Source: Sipunculus nudus (taxonomy: Eukaryota > Annelida > Sipuncula > Golfingiida > Sipunculidae). Taken from it: a DNA stretch of 64,000 bases. Numbering within the stretch: the first letter of the stretch is position 1; every line of letters begins with the position of its first letter. The DNA lies in NCBI GenBank assembly GCA_026874595.1, contig CM049319.1, positions 5,856,601 through 5,920,600 of the forward strand, given 5' to 3'. Made by a program: the position numbers and the translations under genes. The notes below the pieces were generated by a model. That model searched no databases, was not told where the DNA came from, and saw nothing but the letters and a program-made list of their open reading frames with translations. Of this stretch, positions 42,501 through 49,727 are shown one piece after another.

Positions 42501-44168
42501 CGCCCGGCAGTCGGCCGGGCATCGACAGACCAGTTGACCATCGACAGCAACACGAACGGCGCATGCATTATGTCGGACAGCCTTCGCCCGACTACCTTTT
42601 GTTTCTTTATAACTCAGTTAGTTGTTGATCTTCCTGTATGGTTGTTTATTTTCTGACCGCACACAAATATGTCAAGGAATATGTAACTGACAGCCAAGAC
42701 GTGCGAGGCACATGAAAGGACCTTGTTTTGTATATTCATATGAATGCTTATTTCAACATCGAATACATTTATTTTATTATTTAATACCGTATTTTTAAAC
42801 CGATATTGAAGTAACCGCAGTTTTCTGTATGACTTGGGTAACGCTTTTAACTAAGCATATTAATCCAATATAAATGCTTAATGAGTAGTGAATTTACAGT
42901 TATCTTTTACCAACCCCTAATTATAAGGCCATAGGAGGCATTCACGATGGAAAGACTTCAATGCATGGAAAGATGATCACATTTTCCCTACACTTCTGAC
43001 AAATAAAATTTTTATAAATCATTACCTTAAACCATAATTCGTGGCCTTTTTCATCTCTCAGTATTTCAGTATTTCAGTGTTTCTGCTACGTTGTATTAAA
43101 TCAATACAAGTTCACCAATAGAAAGAGAAAGCATAGGTGAGAGATATTTTAGCGAGCCTGCAAATGATTTTCAATGCTTGTTCACGACTTTTAAAAAATT
43201 ATATAAAACAATTGACACTACTGAATCATGATAAATTATAATTTCATGACTTTTTCAGGGCGTGGGAACCCTGGATTATCTTAAAATTAGGATGGTACCT
43301 GTTAAGGCCTCATACCTCCGTTAAGGAAAACTGTCCTAAAGTATTCACACCTTTATCGGATACGCACAAAAATGAGATATATCGTTGCCTATGATCGACC
43401 TACAGTCAGCAAAAAAATATTAGTTAAAAATATTTCTGCGTTATATTGATAATGGGATACGCAAAAATAAATTGAGGTCCATGCCCTACAGCCACACAAT
43501 TTCGTAAACAAATTTCGTAAAAAAAAACTTCGATGGACAGAAGATAATATTGTTCCTACACTTTCTGAAAATTCAGATTTTCACAAATCATATCCTGAAA
43601 CCCAAATCCATGGCCTTTTCTTCTCTGGGTATTTCAGTATTTCAGTTTTTCTTATGCGATTTATAAATACTACAAATTCATCAATAGAAAGAGAAAGCAT
43701 ATAGATGAGAGATATTTAAGATAGCCTGCAAATAAATTTCAAGACTTGTTAATGACTTTTAGAAAATTATATAAAAAATTACACTACTGAATCATGATCA
43801 GTTATAATTTTCTTGATTTTAACAGGGCGTTGGAACCATGGATTATCTTAAAATTAAAATGGTTCCCTTTAGGCCTCATTCCTCCGTTAAGGAAAAACTC
43901 TTCTAGAGTATCCCCAACTTTCTTCGGAGACGCAAAAAATGAGATATATCGTAGTCCATGCCCTAGAGTCAAAATGATTTCGTGAAAATATTTCTGCCAA
44001 ATACTGATAACGGGAAAACAAAATACAGACCAATAAACAAACATACATGGATTAAAACATGACCTCTCTTTTGGAAAGGTAATGATGTAATCGTAAATTC
44101 TTACCGCCAGAGTCTGACGTGGCGTAGTGAAACATCAGAAAAATCAACAGTACCTCTGAAAGAAACAT
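8404..44168 (-). CDS. M13 family zinc metallopeptidase (neprilysin/ECE-like), complete, 21 coding exons
   Basis: Predicted extracellular zinc endopeptidase that would trim peptides. Joining 21 exons gives 2100 nt (699 residues plus TGA) with every phase matching. The start [15 protein letters not shown] is signal-peptide-like; then come the M13 N-terminal cysteines (C28, C33), DPCQDF and YACG (50-60), INAFY (492-496), the zinc motif HELGH (H533, E534, H537), ENIAD with the third ligand E596 and D600, VHSPG (H661), R667 and the terminal CVIW (696-699). The 63-residue spacing from first His to ligand Glu and the 65 from Glu to the VH histidine equal those known for neprilysin. Neprilysin is about 750 residues with a cytosolic tail; here the tail is absent, so secretion is inferred. 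Oddities: Gly at the fourth motif position (HELGH, where HExTH is usual) and one GC-AG intron. A TTTCTTTCAG just after the ATG could be an acceptor, in which case the true start is further upstream. A minus-strand AATAAA lies at 8178-8183, about 220 nt past the stop. Confidence 0.95.
9123..9199 (-). CDS. M13 peptidase exon 20 (VHSPG motif)
   Basis: [15 protein letters not shown] then [10 protein letters not shown] and a split Arg. H661 and R667 correspond to neprilysin H711 (transition-state stabilising) and R717. Donor GTCTAC. Confidence 0.95.
9301..9857. mobile_element. MITE-like element, ACAGGCGCTTGAATCGCTA ends
   Basis: Starts ACAGGCGCTTGAATCGCTA and ends with its inverse (9841-9857). 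A second inverted block (left about 9417-9468; right about 9787-9838) holds ACTTGTTTATATAATAGATA. It lies in peptidase intron 19, between exons 20 and 19, within AT tracts. Confidence 0.75.
9905..10115. repeat. 21-22-bp degenerate tandem repeat, about 10 copies
   Basis: Unit ACATTACCTGAATGTTTAAT with substitutions. Sits directly downstream (minus strand) of peptidase exon 19. Confidence 0.85.
10149..10244 (-). CDS. M13 peptidase exon 19
   Basis: Thirty-two codons, [11 protein letters not shown]...[13 protein letters not shown] then LSYAQ, matching AYRAY.......LPGL.....QLFF..FAQ. Phase 0, donor GTAATG. Confidence 0.96.
10900..12400. repeat. Reiterated intronic repeat (three or four diverged units)
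   Basis: Units of about 330 nt share GACAAAGTGACACAAAG, GAAGAAAATGA/AAGC.A.AGTTT and CCCCCTAGCGGC. The last unit ends in GACCTTGACCTTGACC. No protein seen. Occupies most of the intron between peptidase exons 19 and 18. Confidence 0.7.
12760..12825 (-). CDS. M13 peptidase exon 18 (ENIAD, third zinc ligand)
   Basis: [20 protein letters not shown] then YR. E596 is the third zinc ligand and D600 orients a zinc-binding His in the family. Donor GTGCGC is weaker than its neighbours, but the phase requires it. Confidence 0.95.
12838..12926. repeat. About 35-bp tandem repeat, 2.5 copies
   Basis: Unit ACTGAAAACCAGGGGAAA plus TTATGAAAATACAT, just upstream of peptidase exon 18 in the intron. Confidence 0.85.
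13715..13770. repeat. Third member of the poly-C/ATCCGCCACT repeat
   Basis: TTAGCGCCCCCCTGTTCTCGA then TTTCTGGATCCGCCACT, matching 23425-23475 in orientation. Confidence 0.55.
14425..14558 (-). CDS. M13 peptidase exon 17
   Basis: [20 protein letters not shown], then the Cys of [15 protein letters not shown]. Matches the GR.F...G....WW.......F......C...Y block after the zinc site. Donor GTAAGA. Confidence 0.96.
14700..14755. repeat. Poly-G tract next to a GCGGATCC motif
   Basis: AGAAGCGGATCCC followed by about 30 G. The same combination, inverted, is at 23425-23475 (poly-C then TCTAGATCCGCCACT) and 13728-13768 (CCCCCCTG then TCTGGATCCGCCACT), pointing to a dispersed element end. Confidence 0.55.
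15790..15857 (-). CDS. M13 peptidase exon 16 (HELGH zinc-binding motif)
   Basis: [21 protein letters not shown]533 and H537 are zinc ligands and E534 the catalytic base. GHGFD matches GHEITHGFD of neprilysin except for Gly at the position before the second His. Confidence 0.97.
17452..17500 (-). CDS. M13 peptidase exon 15
   Basis: Forty-nine nt giving W(split)[15 protein letters not shown], the V.PA.I...(F/Y) block just upstream of the zinc site. Donor GTAAGA. Confidence 0.93.
17690..17920. repeat. Dispersed repeat shared with 26430-26560
   Basis: Both contain a GGGACC(or GGACC)CCA...TTTG.GG.GG/AAGCTTGCATTC segment and preceding similar sequence. A second shared block (GCGCAGACCTCCGCCAA) is at 16815-16831 and, inverted, at 26115-26140. 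No coding function seen. Confidence 0.5.
18157..18254. repeat. AAT then AT microsatellites
   Basis: About nine AAT units, then about 22 AT units, directly at the left edge of the candidate transposon at 18258. Confidence 0.9.
18258..20062. mobile_element. Possible decayed DNA transposon with AATCCGG ends
   Basis: Left end CTTTTAATCCGGCATTTGATAATCCGGCA; the inverse of the right end begins CCTTTAATCCGG and contains TTGCCGGATTACG. Interior is less AT-rich (notably 19350-19680) with open frames of about 108-109 codons on each strand that I do not recognise. pogo/Tigger-like is a guess from the AATCCGG ends. It fills much of a peptidase intron (between exons 15 and 14). Confidence 0.4.
19203..19317. 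repeat. TCTA and ACT microsatellites
   Basis: TATC/TCTA-type repeats followed by about 17 ACT units, inside the candidate transposon region. Confidence 0.9.
20436..20500 (-). CDS. M13 peptidase exon 14 (NAFY substrate-binding motif)
   Basis: [21 protein letters not shown]493-A-F-Y496 corresponds to the NAFY motif that binds the peptide backbone in M13 enzymes. Donor GTAAGT. Confidence 0.95.
20745..21136. repeat. Dispersed repeat with internal duplication, abutting exon 13
   Basis: TCTATGACGGGACGAATTATGA recurs at 28968-28988. An internal unit ending GCATATTTAAT.AGGTCAGAGG occurs twice (about 20880-20950, 21040-21120). The second copy ends within about 15 nt of the exon 13 donor. Confidence 0.65.
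21137..21240 (-). CDS. M13 peptidase exon 13
   Basis: [20 protein letters not shown], then [14 protein letters not shown] and a split Arg. Donor GTAAAC. A dispersed repeat runs almost up to the donor. Confidence 0.9.
21556..21633 (-). CDS. M13 peptidase exon 12, non-canonical GC donor
   Basis: Twenty-six codons, [20 protein letters not shown] then DEEYSE, corresponding to the IGYPD......L...Y segment. The 3' border reads GAG|GCAAGT, a GC-AG intron with otherwise strong consensus. The frame closes only at this border. Confidence 0.9.
22241..22316. repeat. GA microsatellite
   Basis: Interrupted AG/GAAA run in the intron between peptidase exons 12 and 11. Confidence 0.9.
22590..22688 (-). CDS. 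M13 peptidase exon 11
   Basis: Thirty-three codons: [20 protein letters not shown] then [13 protein letters not shown], matching the I...F...L....WMD..T...A..K block. Donor GTACGA. Confidence 0.95.
23425..23475. repeat. Poly-C tract with ATCCGCCACT motif
   Basis: Second member of the poly-G/GGCGGATC family, inverted relative to 14700. Flanking GTTTTCTCGAATTTCTAGAT is nearly identical to 13740-13760. Confidence 0.55.
23912..24028 (-). CDS. M13 peptidase exon 10
   Basis: Thirty-nine codons with [20 protein letters not shown], the conserved W..C........A.GR.Y block of the family, then [12 protein letters not shown]. Confidence 0.96.
24397..24453. repeat. AC then AT microsatellite
   Basis: About 14 AC units followed by about 14 AT units. 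TTAGCAAGT on its right inverts ACTTGCTAA on its left, so the tract sits in a small hairpin. Confidence 0.85.
24577..24960. mobile_element. MITE-like element, copy with unclear right end
   Basis: Left end CATAGGCGCTTGAATTGCTA, interior shared with 38620-38908. The right end is not a clean inverted copy; instead TAAGTAATGGTTATAAGGAA near 24930-24950 inverts part of the left interior. Confidence 0.65.
25212..25305 (-). CDS. M13 peptidase exon 9
   Basis: [20 protein letters not shown], the L.NY...... helix of M13, then [18 protein letters not shown] acceptor, donor GTAAAT. Confidence 0.93.
25314..25627. repeat. 28-29-bp minisatellite, about 11 copies
   Basis: Unit ACCGACAGTATATACATATT plus GCTAAAAAT. 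It begins about 10 nt from peptidase exon 9, in the intron between exons 9 and 8. Confidence 0.9.
25727..25866 (-). CDS. M13 peptidase exon 8
   Basis: Begins [13 protein letters not shown] (family F.W..F...) and ends [11 protein letters not shown] with a split Arg codon. Donor GTAAGG. Confidence 0.94.
26430..27640. repeat. Intronic repeat-like region
   Basis: 26430-26560 matches the 17690 family. The remainder repeats CACAGTGACCTA...CCAAGGAGATT-type segments about every 300-400 nt (near 27080, 27190, 27510) and ends in GACAAACAGACAGACGGAC. No exon recognised. Confidence 0.55.
27736..27804 (-). CDS. M13 peptidase exon 7
   Basis: Twenty-three codons, [20 protein letters not shown] then ISS, corresponding to the ...R....L YNKMTLAQI region of neprilysin. 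CACAG acceptor, donor GTAAGA. Confidence 0.91.
28243..28302. repeat. AT microsatellite
   Basis: About 28 AT units in the intron between peptidase exons 7 and 6. Confidence 0.92.
28955..29130. repeat. Second copy of the dispersed repeat at 20745
   Basis: CCCGTCTATGAAGGGACGAA and GATCAGAGGTGACAGGTCAT match the 20745-21136 family. It lies in the intron between peptidase exons 7 and 6. Confidence 0.6.
29254..29430 (-). CDS. M13 peptidase exon 6
   Basis: Fifty-nine codons, acidic and helical: [20 protein letters not shown] through [11 protein letters not shown], matching the family's ...LE.EIA segment. Phase 0 at both ends, donor GTAAGT. Confidence 0.93.
29816..31041. repeat. 31-bp minisatellite, about 39 copies
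   Basis: Unit GAATAAACAGATACATGCAT plus AGTGACAAAAG, varying mainly at two or three positions. Located in the peptidase intron between exons 6 and 5. Because 31 is not a multiple of three, overlapping pseudo-open frames up to 210 codons appear on the minus strand; they are artefacts. Confidence 0.95.
31493..31704 (-). CDS. M13 peptidase exon 5
   Basis: Seventy codons: [32 protein letters not shown] and a helical run ending YEFQLL. The PLL..V..FG.WP.V pattern is typical of M13. Donor GTAAGT. Confidence 0.95.
32596..32675. repeat. AT/AC microsatellite
   Basis: AT tract ending in short AC units, about 20 nt from the donor of peptidase exon 4. Confidence 0.92.
32694..32777 (-). CDS. M13 peptidase exon 4
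   Basis: Gives [20 protein letters not shown] then YKSCIDAG; the K/YxSC segment matches the family's ALYRSCIN block. CTAG acceptor, donor GTAAGG. It joins directly to exon 3. Confidence 0.95.
32778..35094 (-). other. Peptidase intron between exons 4 and 3
   Basis: No exon, no recognised element except the SINE-tail-like fragment at 34813. Open frames near 33792 and 34172 show no family features. Confidence 0.6.
34813..34910. repeat. SINE-tail-like fragment
   Basis: Shares GTGAGGCCC.TCAGC.TTC with the tail of the SINE-like repeat at 39296-39500. Lies in the peptidase intron between exons 4 and 3. Confidence 0.4.
35095..35256 (-). CDS. M13 peptidase exon 3
   Basis: Contains [20 protein letters not shown] and YACGNF, the canonical M13 N-terminal block (MD...DPC.DF..YACG), then [17 protein letters not shown] acceptor, donor GTAATA. 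Confidence 0.96.
35770..35813. repeat. ATT microsatellite
   Basis: About 14 TTA units in the intron between peptidase exons 3 and 2. Confidence 0.9.
36520..36567. repeat. AG microsatellite
   Basis: About 24 AG units ending about 30 nt from the donor of peptidase exon 2. Confidence 0.93.
36597..36641 (-). CDS. M13 peptidase exon 2
   Basis: 45 nt between a CAG acceptor and donor GTGAGT. Gives [14 protein letters not shown], the paired cysteines that open the M13 ectodomain. Phase joins exactly to exons 1 and 3. Confidence 0.92.
36700..36790 (+). repeat. tRNA-like SINE head or tRNA relic
   Basis: TGGTTAAGGCG plus a B box-like GGTTCGAACC; the outer AGGTAG/CTGCCT can pair as an acceptor stem. 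Arms do not pair well enough for a functional tRNA. Confidence 0.5.
38620..38908. mobile_element. MITE-like element, same family
   Basis: Ends ACAGGCGCTTAAA and, inverted, ATAGGCACTTCAATTGC. Its interior is homologous in reverse orientation to 24577-24960 (shared TTACTTTTCTGGGTCATTTC and AACCAATCAGAAAGCGCG). Confidence 0.75.
39296..39500 (+). repeat. tRNA-derived SINE-like repeat
   Basis: A box-like CTGACTGGTAAAACGCTCGG followed about 30 nt later by a perfect B box GGTTCGATTCC, then a non-tRNA tail (GTTTGTGAGGCCCCTCAGCG). The tail also occurs near 34860-34910. Confidence 0.65.
39685..40043. mobile_element. Foldback (long inverted repeat) element flanked by TA
   Basis: Arms of about 110 nt each (39685-39794 and 39931-40043) are near-perfect inverted copies starting GTCTCTCCAACNGACGCC, with a short middle. 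TA is present at both outer edges (39683-39684, 40044-40045), as for mariner/Tc1-type insertions. The 137-codon open frame across it is a by-product. Confidence 0.85.
40741..40923 (-). other. 60-codon open frame on both strands, unassigned
   Basis: Minus strand gives [20 protein letters not shown] and [15 protein letters not shown]; the plus strand is also open. No family recognised, no splice context. Probably chance or a repeat fragment. Confidence 0.15.
41623..41867. mobile_element. Smaller foldback element
   Basis: Inverted arms at 41623-41656 and 41834-41867, with the shared core GACGTCA and ends TTACTAGTTGC / GCAACTAGTAA. About 245 bp; possible MITE, no clear target duplication. Confidence 0.65.
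42235..42342 (-). other. Small basic open frame, unassigned
   Basis: Reads [20 protein letters not shown] then [15 protein letters not shown] and TGA. A Lys-rich start of this kind is seen at the start of many proteins, so this could be a first exon or a retrocopy fragment. No partner exon found; not a supported gene. In peptidase intron 1. Confidence 0.25.
42950..44010. repeat. Tandem duplication, two copies of about 530-570 bp
   Basis: Copy 1 about 42950-43510 and copy 2 about 43525-44010 share GTATTTCAGTATTTCAGT, CAATAGAAAGAGAAAGCATA and GGATTATCTTAAAATTA in the same order. In peptidase intron 1, ending about 100 nt from exon 1. No coding content recognised. Confidence 0.8.
44105..44168 (-). 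CDS. M13 peptidase exon 1: start codon and signal peptide
   Basis: Residues 1-21, beginning [15 protein letters not shown] and ending ATSDSG, followed by donor GTAAGA. The hydrophobic core LLIFLMF after a short start fits a cleaved signal peptide. A possible acceptor (TTTCTTTCAG) overlaps codons 2-5, so this could be an internal exon starting near 44155. Confidence 0.72.
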
Positions 44169-46248
44169 TATGACTGATGTTATCTGCTCCCTGTCCGTTA
44201 AAGGTCTGAGTTTGAGCACTGTTGAGCGAGGCTGATATACTCGATTACAAACTACCAGAAAATTGCAATCCATCCTAAAAACATAGCGCAAACAGATATT
44301 CGTGTAGGCAGGTAATCTCAGGGGTAATTCGTTTTGCGAATATCGAAAATTACAATTATGTAGTGTGTAGAACATGATAAACGAGGGCTGATGGTTGTTA
44401 TTATATATTAACATTTCATAAGTGTACCTCATGATGGATGGAGTTGCTAATTATGGAACAGGACAGCAGCTGAAATTCCATCTGAAAACATCTAGTAATT
44501 AACACTGCCATTTTTAGCAGTGGGGTCTGGCAATTGCAATGGAATTTTATGTGTTCATATTTGTCAAGTTTTTTTTTCGAAGCTGTGACTAGAGACGTAC
44601 GTAACGTCATATCAAGAGTTAAGGACAAAAGAAAAAAGTATTGTATCAGAAAAATATTATTAAATATTCAATCGGCTTATTCATAAAAAGTGGTAATATT
44701 CTTTATTTTGGGACGAAGACTTGAAAAAACTTAAAGGTGCCATTCACCTACCTAATGTGATTTCTGGCTTCTTTTGAGTATATATAAATGATCTAAGGGT
44801 AATTTTGGTTGTGAAAAGTTCTTATAAGGCCTTCGTGAAGGATGTATGAACTTGTTTATAAACATCTTTGTAACCCAAGCAATGTTTACAAACGGGAAAA
44901 AAACATCTAACATAAGGTGGTAGCTTGCATATATGCGGAGGTAGAAAAGTCACTTGTTGCAAAACGCCATTTGCAAAGCACTGGCTTATCTGAATTGCTG
45001 CCGGATGCCCTGATGAACAAAAAATTATAGCCTGTTTGCGGTGCTATCCTCGTCTTCTGGCCTAATTCTATAAAAGCTCCAAAGGGATTTCGCATAGTTT
45101 ATAAAGGTCAGACAGGTGTTTTGGCCCCTTTAAGGTTCTTGGTTTGGGTATAACTATATTTACAATGATATGAATTTATCACATTTATTTATAAAAAAAA
45201 TGTTACCTTCACTCCGCAAGTATCACAAAAGATCAGAAGGAGATGAAAAATGTAAGACAACCTGACATGATCGATGATTTCAATCTGAGAACCAATATAA
45301 CCTGAGGTCATTAATTTTTTGAGCTAATCAAAATCCTGCTGGGATAGCAGGTTTAATCTTTGTCTTCGTATAGGTTGTTTCGTACGACACTGAAGATATT
45401 CATGGATTTTAACATTTTATTTATCTTTCTTCATTCTGAATAAATTCCAGTTTTTGTTCAGGTAAGGCCTCTACAAGCCTTTTTGATTTTTATTTCTACG
45501 GTCAAGGAATGTTAATGTTGATAATCATTGTTGCAATCAAGGCCATCATCCCCCTGAAAGAAATAAAAGTAAAAGGGAAAAATGCTGTATGAAAGCAGCA
45601 AAGCAAAGGTCTCTATGATCCACAGATAATTGCTTCAGTTTATATTATAGTCATTATTTAGTACAAGTGCCACCCGCATATCATACTTAATGTGTTAACG
45701 TTACGATAATGTAACTTAATACTTATAATTAGAGTGATATTCTATGGGTCAGTTGCATTAAAAGTTATATGATATTCGTGATAGCAAACATGCATTCCAT
45801 CCCCGCGTGTGAAAGAGCACATACTTACCCGCATACGTACTTGTTGTACTATTGTAATGTTGTAGTTGTACAGCTGTTAATACAGCCAGGTCAAGGATGA
45901 ATGATACATGGTGGACTACAAATATATAAAAATCATAGAAAAAACGACAAACGAAGCGCTGTGCTATTTTTTTTTTTTTTTTTTTGCGGTTTATATTACA
46001 CCAGTGAACCTTACCCGTGTCAGATGTGACGTCTGTTATATAATCTTCACTCGCCCAACCTGCGACATTAGTCTGTTAGAAAAAGTCCAACCCCCGGGAG
46101 TTAACTGGGAGAAGTAAACGGGTCAGGGTTCGATAAGGCGATGGGATCCGAAGATAGGCAAGCTCCAGTCAGGAATGTTTCTGCGTAGAATGTTTCTTGG
46201 TTATGGGATAGAGCGGAATGTAATACACTTTTTTTCCGGCAGACTAAC

Positions 46249-46251
<3 letters not shown>

Positions 46252-46317
<66 letters not shown>
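46252..46317. repeat. AT microsatellite
   Basis: About 32 AT units in the spacer between the two genes. Confidence 0.93.
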
Positions 46318-46318
<1 letters not shown>

Positions 46319-46939
46319 TGCTGCACGTACACATATTGGTACCCCTGTGGGGAGTAAAGCTGCCGTTAACAAATACAATATGTTAATATACAATATGTAT
46401 CCCATGTGGCCTTCTAAACTATATTGTCTCATTAGATCTCAGGGATTGCTTACCTCCGCCAAACGAGAGGTTATACATAGAATACAATCGACAACGTAAC
46501 AATCAAGTTCTTAATGGATCAGTTTAAACATGCATGGGCCTTGATTCGGAGGGGGGGGGGGTGCATGAACATGTCAATTTTCAGCATAACGATCTCGATG
46601 TAATTTCATTACCGAGGTTTTTATGTAGATATTTTTTTCAATAATGTTTCAAAATGTACATTTCGTATTGAGAAATTGTAGGATATGGCAAATGTCTATT
46701 GCCTATGAATATTTACCTACGTGTATGTTGCGGAATGTTTAAATAAAATAAAAATTATAGAGGATAAATAGTAAATTTTGGCAAAATGACTTATGTATAC
46801 CAACTTGTGTTCCCTAGAGAGTAGTGGGGTTGAAGAAACTGATGGAATTGTGGCTTGGGTTTGTGTCTTCTTTGTCATAAACAGGAGTAGTACCTAATGG
46901 ATAAAATGCTTTAAAATTTATTTTGTGTTTTCATATAAT

Positions 46940-47540
46940 TTGACCAGCTGTTCAAGGTCAAGGGTTTCCAAACTCTTCCGAGATTTTGGCAGAAAGAACT
47001 TGAGTGACAAATTTGAAGAAAAATATCTTCAGTACTTCCAAAGTTTCTGGGGTTCGCAAGAATCGTAGAATTGCGCAGATTTGACATAGAAGATCAAGGT
47101 CATCAGCACCCATATTATTTTCATAACTCAATGACCACAACTACTGTGTCAAATCTGAGGGATAATACGCAATACTACATAGGTTATTGTGTTCACAAGA
47201 CAATGATTATAATTCGACTAATTTAACCTGGAAGATCCTGATTAAGGTAGTCAGTTTTCGAACTCTCACACGCACTTCGTTGAAACAAGTCGTATACCGA
47301 ATTTGAAGACAAAATGTGAAATACTTCAAAAGTAAGTCAAAAGTCACAAAAATTTTAGTTAGATCCCGGCAGATTTGACCTAAAAGATGAAGGTCAAGGT
47401 TATCAGTATTCGAACTCGGCCGAGAATTCGGTATAAACAATCTCGCGTTCACAAGATATCCTGTAGACCACAGACGAGGCGGACGATGACAGACAATTTG
47501 ACTGGAAACAACGTCTCCCCTGGAGAGTGGGAGACATATA
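46940..47540. repeat. Three diverged units of an about 170-220-bp repeat
   Basis: Each unit carries AAGGTCAAGG(or similar)..TCAGTTTTCGAACTC or close variants, then CACAAGA. The last continues to a purine-rich GAGAGTGGGAGACATATAAT. In the spacer between the two genes. Confidence 0.55.
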
Positions 47541-47724
47541 ATAATAATGTCAGGGTTAAAAATATGTAACAAATATAGAACGCCATAATTCTTTAATCTA
47601 TATGAAAAAGTACATTGGCCGAATAGAATACAGTAGCTTTGGGGCAACTGGCGCTGCGAAAGGCCCTGGATGAACGACAGAGCTCATTGATTATTTTCCG
47701 ATAGAGGGCGCTGCAATAGCCCCT

Positions 47725-47997
47725 TTAAAAAAAAAGTGAAATATATCCCCGACCTCGGGTAAGAATCAGGTATGTGACCTCCTGAGGACATTCTGGACAG
47801 TTCAAGATAAAGAACGTACATATCCGTTGCGTGGCCGTAGAGGAGTTCTGTGACAAAAGTCCTCCGTGGCCAACGTCAATTATAGTGTAGATTCCCAGAA
47901 AGCGTTTATTTAACGCTTGAAACAATCCCCTTTTGGATAAAACAATCCCAGGAGTAAACATATCCACCGTGGTATACTCCTCATATGTGCTGCCCAT
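47725..47997 (-). other. 90-codon open frame, unassigned
   Basis: Begins MGSTYEEYTTVDMFTPGIVL and has balanced composition (KRFLGIYTIIDVGHGGLL). It is upstream of the peptidase start on the same strand, so it could be an alternative 5' exon, but no family match or convincing splice join is seen. Confidence 0.2.
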
Positions 47998-48233
47998 TTT
48001 GATTGTACGGTTTAAAAAAATGCTCGAATAATCATGAAATTATATATAATTTTGCAACTATTCCCTACCTACTCAATTCAAATTGTATCTCATTTTCATC
48101 ATTTATTTTGAAATGTTTGTCTGCGGTTTATCGTTAATTTGTACTTGTAGAATACCCGTCCCAAATGTTTCCTGTCTGTTGTGTAAAGAAACAATGACTA
48201 ATGGGGCGATTATCCGACGAGGGTGAAGAGAAC

Positions 48234-48671
48234 ACAGGCGCTTGACTTGCATTTCCCAATTATCGTTCACGTGGAATAAATATCCGTTTACATGAACATT
48301 GTTACAGAAAATTATTCATTAGATGCTGTAAATTGGTTTAAATTAAACTTCAATTTAAATAACAAATAACAAAATTCCATAAATCTACTTTCAGAATTAC
48401 ATTCACTGTTTACAGATGACTGATATAAACAAATGTTATATACATCTGAAAGAAGGGAGATCACGTAAACTTTTAAAGGTAAATAAAAGTTTTTAACTCT
48501 TGCAGTTGCAAAACATGGAGTGCTTTGTTTACCAATATTTATTGTTTGATAAGTCTTTTTCATATTTTGGTAGAAATCGAGTATATCGGCAATGTGAGCG
48601 GTAATAAGGGAATAAAGGCGTTGCAGTGCGAGTTATTGAGCAGGTATCTTATGGACTGGTCAAGCGCCTGT
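48234..48671. mobile_element. MITE-like element, same terminal motif
   Basis: Left ACAGGCGCTTGACTTGC and right GTCAAGCGCCTGT form inverted ends 438 bp apart. The interior is not obviously shared with the other copies. It lies between the two genes. Confidence 0.65.
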
Positions 48672-48840
48672 TGAATAGATCCTGCGGGAATATTTGGCGT
48701 CTATGTAGATCCTCGTACATTGTCATTATTTCAAGACGAATAAAAGACACTATAGAATGGATCCCGCTATGAATGTGTTTTAAATCTGCATTTGATTAGG
48801 ACCTTACAACAAAATCGACTGGTGGCGCCACCAATATTTT

Positions 48841-49727
48841 TACATTTTCTGTTTGTTTAGAGCATTGTCCTTGACTAAAACAACACATAGTAGTGTTACT
48901 AGACTCACTCCTACCTCTCATTGTGTCTGCACATTTACACCTATAATTTTCATAGATGGGAAGAAAGATTCAATTTTCTAAATTCTTAGTATTTTCAAAA
49001 TGCCTCATGTGCAACAAATTTACTTATTTGTTAACATAAATTAAAAATCAGTGACAAGTACTTAGAGACACACCAATTTATTATTTCAACCGTCTACCCA
49101 TTTCTTAAAATATAACAGAATTCTTGAGTAGACATGAGCAAATCTTTATTTTAACAAAAAAGGTCTGATAACAAAGTTGCAACAAAATTAACACAAGTTA
49201 TTTACAGTTTGAAAGCCATTACTTCGGAAAAAAGAACATTCAGTATTGAATCAATCGATCAAATACCATATCAACTTCATGTTTTACTGTAATGACATAT
49301 TGATATGAAATATACTCTCTACAGTGGTTGTTAAAATGATGAAAAGTTTTACCGAATATTTTTCATAATCCATCATGCATAGATTAGCTCCGCACATTAT
49401 ACAGGGCAAATCTAAAGAGGGGATGCTACAAAAAATTAACGTCAATCACGAGCAATTTTAATATTAAATTTCCTGAAATTATACTTAAAAGGAATTTGTT
49501 TTCTCACCGGGTTTTACAAAGCCATTTAACTCTTCTGATTAATGAACTGGAAAATTTAGCAAAAACATTAAAAGAGTTCGTACCGCCTTCATACATATTA
49601 TAAAGAATTGTGAAAAAAAGAACATCGTTTATGAAAATGATATATCAATAAACACAAAGCCTCCTGGATAATGCTTGCTGTACAATATTGCTATTGATAT
49701 GTGTCCTGAAAAAGAGTAAACTTTGTT
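48841..49727 (-). other. 3' flank/UTR of channel gene, shared with pseudogene
   Basis: Homologous over its whole length to 1-906. AATAAA on the minus strand at 49145-49150 and 49077-49082 could be polyadenylation signals. No coding content. Confidence 0.6.

Larger units (their letters stand above)
36642..44104 (-). other. Peptidase intron 1 (7.5 kb)
   Basis: Holds the SINE head (36700), a MITE (38620), the SINE (39296), two foldbacks (39685, 41623), the small open frame at 42235, a CpG-richer patch (42435-42595) and the tandem duplication (42950-44010). 36800-38600 shows nothing beyond a C-rich run near 36930-37000. Confidence 0.7.
44169..48840. other. Spacer between the channel and peptidase genes
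   Basis: Contains the AT tract at 46252, the repeat units at 46940-47540, the open frame at 47725 and the MITE at 48234. The peptidase promoter must lie here if the start at 44168 is right, but I see no core promoter motif I can defend. Confidence 0.5.

Noticed and set aside
47725-47997. First exon of the M13 peptidase with a cytosolic tail
   Set aside because: No convincing donor in phase with the acceptor-like site at 44155 and no resemblance to known M13 tails; kept only as an unassigned open frame.
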